Shown here one piece after another: positions 51,342 through 56,872 of a stretch of 56,872 nucleotides of DNA (position 1 is its first letter; every line of letters starts with the position of its first letter). The position numbers and the translations under genes were made by a program. The notes under the pieces were generated by a model. It had not been told where the DNA came from. It did no database searches and saw nothing but the letters and a program-made list of their open reading frames with translations. Origin of the DNA: Candidatus Gallitreponema excrementavium (GTDB lineage Bacteria; Spirochaetota; Spirochaetia; Treponematales; Treponemataceae); assembly GCA_017694795.1 (NCBI GenBank), contig JADIMM010000025.1, positions 1-56,872 of the forward strand, given 5' to 3'.

Positions 51342-53270
51342 ATGTACAAGACAGAAAATGACAAAGTTAATCCAGGTGAGGTTATCATCGTCAGAAAACC
51401 TCACAGGAGTCCTGTTCAGGTTCTTTGGTATCCTGATATTGACCATGCCTTTAATGCCTGGAAAGATAACGGAATTTATGCCTGTTATCAGAATTGGGAT
51501 GATTTTTGTTCTGGAGCCGGAGATGTTGATGAAACAGTGAAAGAAAAACTTGGTATTGCAGGAATAAAGGAAGATCAGCCTTTTATACTCTTTGCACCAT
51601 CTGTTAATCACGAACCGGAGTATTATCCGGCAGATGTCGATAAAAGGAATATGTTGTCACAAATTATAAGGGATGATATGTATTCAGGGGATTTTTTTGA
51701 GGCTGAAAATGATGAATCATATAATGATTTTATTAACCGAATTATTAAATATTCAGGCGGACATAATGAGCCGACAAGAGAAATGATAAAAAAACAACTT
51801 TATATAGAAAACCCTGAACCAGAACCAGATGAACCGGTAGAAGATATAAATAGTGATGTTGAAAATACAAAACAGGAAATAACCGGAGAAATCAAATCAA
51901 TAAATAATAATATTTTCACAGGGGGAAACATTAGCAAGGCAAAACAATTTCAAAAACAAATGGTTGAAAAGGGTGTTGTAAGCCCTGATGAGGACTTTAT
52001 TCTTGTAAATGAATTCCAGATAGGTTTCAACGGCCAGAAGATAAAGGAAGAATTTAAAGATGATTTTGTTGTTTTGACAATACCTGTAGAAAGTGAAAAT
52101 TCTACACTGTTTCATACAGCTAAATATTACCATACTTCTGCCCTGGAAAATCTTGAATATGATAAAACACAAATTCAGGGGAAAAAACAATATGTAGAAA
52201 AAAACAGCTCTAAAATTGCAGAACCAGAAGAAACCGGGCAAGGCATAATAAATAATGCTTCCCAAAACGATTCTGAACAAATCCCAGGGTTTGGCTTAAA
52301 TAAATCTGAGATGGAGCAGTTTAAAGATTTTCACTCATTATTTGTCACTTCAGCATTTGAATCCGGTACTCCTGTTCCTGATTTTGGTTATTTCAATCAG
52401 CAATCCGGACATGTGACAATAATCAATGGATATGAATTTGCAAGATTAGAAGATGCAGATTCAACAGTTGTATTAACAAAATTAAACTCAGAAAATGAAA
52501 GAATATTCATTAAAATACCGGCAGAACAATATCAAACAGTTATTGATAATTCAAAAAAATTACTAAGTGATTTAAATTCCAATCAAACAAACCAAAATTT
52601 TGAATCAATAAATGCCGAATACCGGGAAAATTTAAAGCTGGATGAAAGGGAACAAAGAGTTAATACAGCTGCAAATTTCTGGCATAATTATCAAGCCGGT
52701 GTATTAAATTATGCAAACAATAAAAAAGAAGCAATGAATTTTGCAAAAAGACTTATCTCGGAAATGATACCAGAAGAAAAAGAAAAATTTTATAAAACAG
52801 TTGCAAAGTATGAAAAAATAAAGGATAAGAATGGAAAACATTTATCTTATGACCAACGCATTCTGGAAAAATATGATGAGATCACAAATAACATGACAAT
52901 TAAAAATACTTCTATATGGAGAAAGTATGCCAACGAGAAGGAAAACACCCTTGAACAAATAAAAATGTATACAGAAGTTTTTGACAAACCAGGTTACAAA
53001 CTCGATGAAAGTTGTAATCTTAAAATAGGGGACGCCATTAAATTATCAGTTTCAGTTGACGGGCTCAAAGGAAAAAAAATGAAATTTCCCCCGCAAGAAT
53101 TCAAACTTACATCTTATTCCATTGATACTAATTCTGTAGCGTTGGTATCTGCTGATGGGAAACAAAAAATAATAAAACAAAGGGATGTGTTTATTAAAGA
53201 AGTACAAAAACTCGAAAAAAAACAGCTTAAACAAGTAAAAAAATTGAACCAGGAATGTATTGAAATATGA
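51342..53270 (+). CDS. large hypothetical cargo protein with the shared module
   Basis: 642 residues, not recognised. The N-terminal 110 residues (PGEVIIVRKPHRSPVQVLWY, DIDHAFNAWKDNGIYACY) form a compact beta/alpha domain; the middle is disordered and acidic. A beta-rich segment at about 345-400 includes FGYFNQQSGHVTIINGYEF. Residues about 462-500 (AMNFAKRLISEMIPEEKEKF) are a copy of the module also found in four neighbours, here followed by a further 140 residues. The C-terminal tail is strongly basic (KKQLKQVKKLNQ) and ends ECIEI. AGGAG precedes the ATG. Last gene of the plus-strand cargo cluster. Confidence 0.55.
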   Translation: MYKTENDKVNPGEVIIVRKPHRSPVQVLWYPDIDHAFNAWKDNGIYACYQNWDDFCSGAGDVDETVKEKLGIAGIKEDQPFILFAPSVNHEPEYYPADVDKRNMLSQIIRDDMYSGDFFEAENDESYNDFINRIIKYSGGHNEPTREMIKKQLYIENPEPEPDEPVEDINSDVENTKQEITGEIKSINNNIFTGGNISKAKQFQKQMVEKGVVSPDEDFILVNEFQIGFNGQKIKEEFKDDFVVLTIPVESENSTLFHTAKYYHTSALENLEYDKTQIQGKKQYVEKNSSKIAEPEETGQGIINNASQNDSEQIPGFGLNKSEMEQFKDFHSLFVTSAFESGTPVPDFGYFNQQSGHVTIINGYEFARLEDADSTVVLTKLNSENERIFIKIPAEQYQTVIDNSKKLLSDLNSNQTNQNFESINAEYRENLKLDEREQRVNTAANFWHNYQAGVLNYANNKKEAMNFAKRLISEMIPEEKEKFYKTVAKYEKIKDKNGKHLSYDQRILEKYDEITNNMTIKNTSIWRKYANEKENTLEQIKMYTEVFDKPGYKLDESCNLKIGDAIKLSVSVDGLKGKKMKFPPQEFKLTSYSIDTNSVALVSADGKQKIIKQRDVFIKEVQKLEKKQLKQVKKLNQECIEI

Positions 53271-53302
53271 TTACTTTAATTATAGACTTTTCCACAATTT
53301 TA

Positions 53303-53357
53303 CCACAGAAAAAGGGGGATGCCGCATTTATTTATAATGCTTTATCCCCCTCTGTGG
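53303..53357. terminator. large hairpin between convergent genes, probable bidirectional terminator
   Basis: CCACAG (53303-53308) with CTGTGG (53352-53357), and GGGGGAT (53314-53320) with ATCCCCC (53344-53350), enclosing an inner GCATT/AATGC pair, make one long stem. TTTTCCACA further left also matches TGTGGAAAA at the right. It lies between the ends of two convergent gene groups. Confidence 0.6.
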
Positions 53358-53376
53358 AAAAATCATGGAAAAAGAT

Positions 53377-53697
53377 TTAACGTTCTATTCGTTCATTGTT
53401 AATCCAATATTCTTTAACGGAGAATCCCTCTGCATATACGGCTTCAAGTCCGCCATCCCTGTGTAATTTGCCTTCACGCCAGTATTCAATATGGCCGGCT
53501 CCTTCTACGGCCGGCTGAACAACCAGCTTGCCATCTTTTGTATAAGAATCTCCGTCAAGAAAACCGTTTCTAAAACGTAAATAAAATTCCTCTCCAGATG
53601 GAGTAATAAACAATCTTGTTCCTTCTGCTGGATTTCCGTTTTCATCTTTCGATTGGATAATAGTATCTTTTTTCCAAAAAAGTGATTTTGTTTCCAT
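53377..53697 (-). CDS. small MORN-variant-like protein A
   Basis: 106 residues. The core FRNGFLDGDSYTKDGKLVVQ then HIEYWREGKLHRDGGLEAVY and EYWINNERIE is the repeating pattern of short MORN-variant-like proteins common in phages and plasmids (G-K-L-H-R-x-x-G). The function is unknown. Its start shares a base with the stop of the upstream paralogue (TAATG). It ends near the convergent hairpin. Confidence 0.55.
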   Translation of the reverse strand: METKSLFWKKDTIIQSKDENGNPAEGTRLFITPSGEEFYLRFRNGFLDGDSYTKDGKLVVQPAVEGAGHIEYWREGKLHRDGGLEAVYAEGFSVKEYWINNERIER

Positions 53698-54074
53698 TAT
53701 TTCCCCTCTGTTTGTTCAGTTTCGACATTAATTTTAGCAGAAGTTCGGATATAAATCAAATTTCCGTGATTCCACCATTCTTCCCAGTCCCCGAAATCCG
53801 AAATGACTGCAGGAAAATTTTCCCTGTGTAAAAATCCGTTTTCAAAAAATTCAACGTGTCCATCTTCAGTTTCAAAAGCAGGAATATCATTCCCGTCGGG
53901 GCTTTTACCTCCATGTAGCAATCCATTTTTAAAACGGATTATATCTCCGGATACATTGAATTCACCGTTCATTGGTTTTTTAGAAATATCGTTGAATATT
54001 GTTATTCCTTGATATTTTAAATTAAGACATTTAGATAATTTAATATCTGGATTGTTAATTTCCAGGATTTCCAT
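53697..54074 (-). CDS. small MORN-variant-like protein B
   Basis: 125 residues, distant paralogue of the next gene: HVEFFENGFLHRENFPAVIS and EEWWNHGNLIYI against HIEYWREGKLHRDGG and EYWINNERI. A short N-terminal extension precedes a DIIRFKNGLLHGGKSPDGND repeat. No catalytic motif, signal or membrane segment. It is coupled to genes on both sides by one-base overlaps. Confidence 0.5.
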   Translation of the reverse strand: MEILEINNPDIKLSKCLNLKYQGITIFNDISKKPMNGEFNVSGDIIRFKNGLLHGGKSPDGNDIPAFETEDGHVEFFENGFLHRENFPAVISDFGDWEEWWNHGNLIYIRTSAKINVETEQTEGK

Positions 54075-54286
54075 TAATCAGCTCCTTTTAAAATTTCCGA
54101 TGCAGATGTAACGGCATCAATCATATTATCGATTTCCGGTTGTAATTTTTCGCACTCATTCAATGTTTCTTTGATTACATTATGGAGATGTTGTTTGGTG
54201 AAAACAGATAGTTTATTATCAGAAGAAGACAAATCTTCGGCAATAGATAAAATTAAGTCAGGAGAAATATCCAGTTTTATTGTCAT
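54074..54286 (-). CDS. small helical protein downstream of ssb
   Basis: 70 residues from the ATG at 54286, which has GAGG seven bases upstream; an ATG four codons earlier overlaps the ssb stop and lacks this site. It is acidic and helical (LILSIAEDLSSSDNKLSVFT; HLHNVIKETLNECEKLQPEI) and not recognised. It is translationally coupled between ssb and the MORN-variant pair. Confidence 0.5.
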   Translation of the reverse strand: MTIKLDISPDLILSIAEDLSSSDNKLSVFTKQHLHNVIKETLNECEKLQPEIDNMIDAVTSASEILKGAD

Positions 54287-54294
54287 ATAATACC

Positions 54295-54744
54295 TCAAAA
54301 TATATCAAAACTTGGAGGATCAAAAACTTCAGTATTTTCTGAAACGAAGTTTTGAGGTTCTTCCTCTGCCGGCGGTTCATCCTCTGCCGGTTTTAAGTTT
54401 TCTGTTTTGCTATTTCCAGGACGGCTTATAAGTTTTATATCGTCAACTGAAATTTCAATCCTGGAAAAGATTTTGCCGTCTTTTTCCCACCTACGCTGTA
54501 TAAGATGGCCTTCAACTGCTACAAGCTGTCCTTTTATTAGGTACTGGGAAATTGATTCTGCTCTTTTACCGAAGAGTGTAAAATCAAAAAAATGTGCCTG
54601 TTCGCTCCATGAGCCGTCCTTTTCTTTTTTGGAGAGATTGTTTGCAATGGTAAAATGGCTTATAAACAATCCTTCACTTGTTGTTTTTATTTCCGGATTT
54701 CTTACAATCCTTCCCAAAATAAAAACTTTGTTAAAATCTGACAT
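54295..54744 (-). CDS. ssb: single-stranded DNA-binding protein
   Basis: OB-fold SSB of 149 residues. Family features are visible: FNKVFILGRIVRNPEIKTT at the start, FTIANNL, FFDFTLFGKRAESISQYLIK, and GQLVAVEGHLIQRRWEKDGK. The C-terminus is acidic and ends DPPSFDIF, close to the usual DDIPF-type interaction tip, so it can probably recruit replication partners. AAGGAGG precedes the ATG. It is downstream of the replication-initiator-like gene, a common plasmid arrangement, and probably protects the transferred or replicating single strand. Confidence 0.93.
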   Translation of the reverse strand: MSDFNKVFILGRIVRNPEIKTTSEGLFISHFTIANNLSKKEKDGSWSEQAHFFDFTLFGKRAESISQYLIKGQLVAVEGHLIQRRWEKDGKIFSRIEISVDDIKLISRPGNSKTENLKPAEDEPPAEEEPQNFVSENTEVFDPPSFDIF

Positions 54745-54776
54745 AAAATGCCTCCTTGAATATTTTTTATCCGGAT

Positions 54777-55931
54777 TTATCCGGTGATTCCATATTTAAT
54801 ATTTAATTCATCTTCCATCTGTTTGATTTTCAATTTTTCTTCAGATGTTAAATGTAACATTTGTGTTAGCGGTTTACAAAAATAGATTTTTTCGAGTTCA
54901 GATAAATAATTTTTTTTATCTTCTGGGCTTAGTTTGACAATCTGTTTGTGTTTTTCTATTTGATAAATATCAGTAAAATCTGATACCTGTAAATTACATT
55001 CTGGGCATTCAAGGTTTTCAGATAAAAAGAATGTTCCACAGCATGGACAAACTATTTTTCGTTTTTCAAGTTCATCTTTCTTCTTTAGTTCTGTTTGTTT
55101 TGATTTAATGAATTCTGCTATAATATCTGGCTCAAAAAAAAGTTTATAAGCCAGTCCCCGGAGATTTATAACTGTTTTTTTAGAATAAAGTATTTTTTTT
55201 AAGAAAATAAAATATCCCTCAATGTCGTTAATATCTTGAATATTGTTTTTAATTAAATAGGCTGCTGCTTTTTTATCAAACTCTGAATCAAAAATACTTT
55301 GTCCAAAATGTTTTTCGGTACAGGCCAATATATTAGCAGCAGTATCTTTAATTAAATTATCATTAATTAGAGAATTACTTATAGCATGGTAACTGGAGTT
55401 ACCTTGCGGATGCCTACCGCAGTTACTTTGTGCATGGTAACCGGAGTTACTTTGCGAACTTTCATTGGATTCTGTTTTATCTGCATGGTAACCGGAGTTA
55501 CCTTGCGAACTTTCATTGGATTCTGTTTTATCTGCATGGTTTAATTTTATAGAATTATCTTTTTTTTCTTCATTTTGCTTTATTGATGTATTGATAAGTG
55601 ATTCATATAGAATTGTAGTTCTATAGTATGATTTTTTTCCTTTTTGAGTATTAAGAATTTGTCTTTCTAATAAACCTTTTTCAACAAAAGCGTTTAATCG
55701 TTTTTGAATTCCTTTCTCACTTGTTATTTCAAGTACTGGTAAATCTTCAATAATTTTAGAGGTTTTAATCCAGCCAAAAACCTTCGAATTCCCGTTTCCA
55801 TCTTTGAAGATTTGTTTTTCCATTCTTCCGCAAAAGAAATTTGCAAACCAGTTGAGCAACAAAGCGTCTGTAATATCCAAACCAAATGAGATTAATTTTT
55901 CTTGCGAATATTCAAAGATACTATATCTCAT
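54777..55931 (-). CDS. replication-initiator-like protein with internal iterons
   Basis: 384 residues. The N-terminal 110 look like a winged-helix initiator domain of the plasmid Rep / phage replisome-organiser kind: LDITDALLLNWFANFF, then FGWIKTSKIIEDLPVLEITS and KRLNAFVEKGLLERQIL. A Ser/Asn/Gly-rich linker (about residues 130-182) is encoded by repeated palindromic DNA. The C-terminal half has two CxxC pairs (CPCCGTFF, CPECNLQ), probably a zinc ribbon, and helical segments. ssb follows. A rep gene with iterons in its linker resembles the lambda O arrangement. The domain call is from pattern only; DnaD-like or other DNA-binding roles remain possible. Confidence 0.6.
   Translation of the reverse strand: MRYSIFEYSQEKLISFGLDITDALLLNWFANFFCGRMEKQIFKDGNGNSKVFGWIKTSKIIEDLPVLEITSEKGIQKRLNAFVEKGLLERQILNTQKGKKSYYRTTILYESLINTSIKQNEEKKDNSIKLNHADKTESNESSQGNSGYHADKTESNESSQSNSGYHAQSNCGRHPQGNSSYHAISNSLINDNLIKDTAANILACTEKHFGQSIFDSEFDKKAAAYLIKNNIQDINDIEGYFIFLKKILYSKKTVINLRGLAYKLFFEPDIIAEFIKSKQTELKKKDELEKRKIVCPCCGTFFLSENLECPECNLQVSDFTDIYQIEKHKQIVKLSPEDKKNYLSELEKIYFCKPLTQMLHLTSEEKLKIKQMEDELNIKYGITG
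55384..55540 (-). repeat. palindromic iterons inside the replication-initiator-like gene
   Basis: Copies of GGTAAC-N4-GTTACC at 55388-55403 and 55487-55502 (perfect), 55436-55451 (one mismatch) and about 55412-55428 (degenerate). Starts are spaced about 24, 24 and 51 bp. Two 51-bp direct repeats begin at 55432 and 55483. They encode the Ser/Asn-rich linker of the protein. Confidence 0.65.
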
Positions 55932-55945
55932 TTTTTCTCCTTTTA

Positions 55946-56638
55946 TTAATAATTTAATCCCAGTTTGTTTTTTCCTTTTTTTGTATAGTTCATAAACCTT
56001 TCTTCTTGGGCTTCAAAATATTCTTTACTGATTTCACAACCAATAAAATACAAATTCATATCATAAGCTGCTATTCTTGATGAACCACTACCCAGATGAG
56101 TATCGAGAATTTTATTGCCGGGTTTTGCATAACGGCTGAAAATCCACCGATAGAGAGCTACAGGCTTTTGGGTCGGATGAATTCTTTTTTCATTTAATTT
56201 CTTATTACCTTGCATTATATGCCCTTCTTCAATACTCTTACCTTGTAACATACCGTTCCACATAAATCTAAAAATCCGAACACTATTATGGAGATTAGTT
56301 GCTGCAATCTCACAATTTGAAAAAGTACTTTTATCATTACACTTATCCCATACAATACGGCCCGGTGGAAAAATAAAATTGAAGTAATTACAGCCCCAAA
56401 CTATATATTTTTTTGTGACCCTTTTTAATTCTTTAAAATATTCAGAATCGGGGATATTCCATAATGGTTGATTTGGATAATTTCTTTTAACTCCAATTTT
56501 ACTTACCTTTTTTCCATAGAAACCTTTTTTTTCTGGACCTGAAAAATATGGTGGGTCGACTACTGCTAGATCAAAAGTTTTATCAGGTATTTTTTTCATA
56601 TAATCCATACAATCAACATTAAAAACTTCGCTTAACAT
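55946..56638 (-). CDS. DNA methyltransferase (N4/N6, beta-class layout)
   Basis: 230 residues. The catalytic DPPYFSG motif (about residues 28-34) comes first, and the AdoMet-binding segment NKILDTHLGSGSSRIAAY comes near the C-terminus, preceded by HPTQKPVALYRWIF. This order is that of beta-class amino-methyltransferases (N6-adenine or N4-cytosine), for example YhdJ/Dam-like solitary enzymes. No restriction enzyme is adjacent, so it is probably an orphan methylase giving the element protective or regulatory marks. It overlaps the C5-methyltransferase gene by 20 bases and lies 14 bases upstream of the rep-like gene. Confidence 0.88.
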   Translation of the reverse strand: MLSEVFNVDCMDYMKKIPDKTFDLAVVDPPYFSGPEKKGFYGKKVSKIGVKRNYPNQPLWNIPDSEYFKELKRVTKKYIVWGCNYFNFIFPPGRIVWDKCNDKSTFSNCEIAATNLHNSVRIFRFMWNGMLQGKSIEEGHIMQGNKKLNEKRIHPTQKPVALYRWIFSRYAKPGNKILDTHLGSGSSRIAAYDMNLYFIGCEISKEYFEAQEERFMNYTKKGKNKLGLNY

Positions 56639-56872
56639 TTTCCTTTCCTACATAACTTGTAAATAATTTCTCCGCAAATACCGGAGGAACTGCATTGCCT
56701 ATTTGCTTGACAACTTCAGCCTTGGTTCCAGTAAACCGGTACCCGGCGGGAAATCCTGTAGCAGCTGCCAATTCATGGGGCTGCAACATCCGGAAACCGA
56801 TGTCACATATAGTACTATCTGGAACCGCAAGACCAAACCTATCTCTTGTTGTGATTGTTGACAAAGGGGTAT
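56619..56872 (-). CDS. C-terminus of a cytosine-5 DNA methyltransferase, cut by the window end
   Basis: Only the last 84 or so residues are in the window; the frame is open to the edge, so the start lies outside. The visible part has the C5-methyltransferase end: PLSTITTRDRFGLAV, then MLQPHELAAATGFP and motif X, VKQIGNAVPPVFAEKL. The catalytic PC motif would be upstream of the window. Together with the adjacent methylase it forms a two-methylase unit, probably for escape from restriction. Confidence 0.85.
   Translation of the reverse strand, partial: TPLSTITTRDRFGLAVPDSTICDIGFRMLQPHELAAATGFPAGYRFTGTKAEVVKQIGNAVPPVFAEKLFTSYVGKENVKRSF

Overview
The window looks like part of a large conjugative element (ICE or conjugative plasmid) from a two-membrane, low-GC bacterium, most plausibly a spirochaete of the Treponema type. 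The grounds are a Trb (IncP/MPF-T-like) type IV secretion system with TrbI and TrbG components that span to an outer membrane, several lipoproteins with spirochaete-like lipoboxes, bacterial Ig-like repeat lipoproteins, a PilZ-like protein and AT-rich DNA. The host assignment is inference: no rRNA, tRNA or housekeeping gene is present. No integrase or attachment site is visible, so ICE versus plasmid is open, although a replication-initiator-like gene with internal palindromic iterons (55.4 kb) suggests the element can replicate. Layout: 0-3.2 kb (minus strand) holds a small membrane protein, topoisomerase III and a 21-residue tandem-repeat protein. 3.2-3.8 kb is a non-coding control region with ten copies of a GCCGTATTCTTACGACAAT repeat and a cluster of GTGGTA/TACCAC hexamers, a candidate oriT/operator region between divergent promoters. 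3.8-9.8 kb (plus) holds relaxase, VirD4/TraG coupling protein, two probable ribbon-helix-helix accessory proteins and the TrbB ATPase. 9.9-21.5 kb holds trbC-D-E-J-L, an inverted two-gene insertion (DUF4177-like protein and a lipoprotein), then trbF-G-orf-trbI. 21.6-33.5 kb holds two giant tandem lipoproteins with the same series of about 16 Ig-like modules. 33.5-35.6 kb (minus) is a small accessory operon (PilZ-like protein, a 48-residue microprotein and unknowns). 35.8-53.3 kb (plus) is a cargo cluster: ArdC-like protein, a divergent ArdC-like protein, polyvalent-domain proteins, a 2544-residue DNA methylase-SNF2 helicase (DarB-like layout), a RadC/JAB protein and unknowns. 53.4-56.9 kb (minus) holds small paralogues, SSB, the replication-initiator-like protein and two DNA methyltransferases, the last cut by the window edge. 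How it fits together: relaxase, coupling protein and Trb channel export the element; TopB, SSB and the Rep-like protein process its DNA; the methyltransferases, ArdC-like proteins and methylase-helicase probably protect it from restriction in the recipient. The most interesting signal is in the cargo cluster. Several otherwise unrelated proteins share a short C-terminal signature (a basic stretch followed by an end such as EMGI, EIGF, EMSM, LMSL or IEI), and five share a related helical module of about 50 residues, usually near the C-terminus. I infer a common tag, perhaps a type IV secretion signal for delivering these proteins into recipients with the DNA. Other strong observations are possible replication iterons inside the initiator gene, a candidate overlapping gene inside the giant methylase-helicase, a duplicated trbB 3' end, and an AT-rich element placed just after stop codons at four sites.
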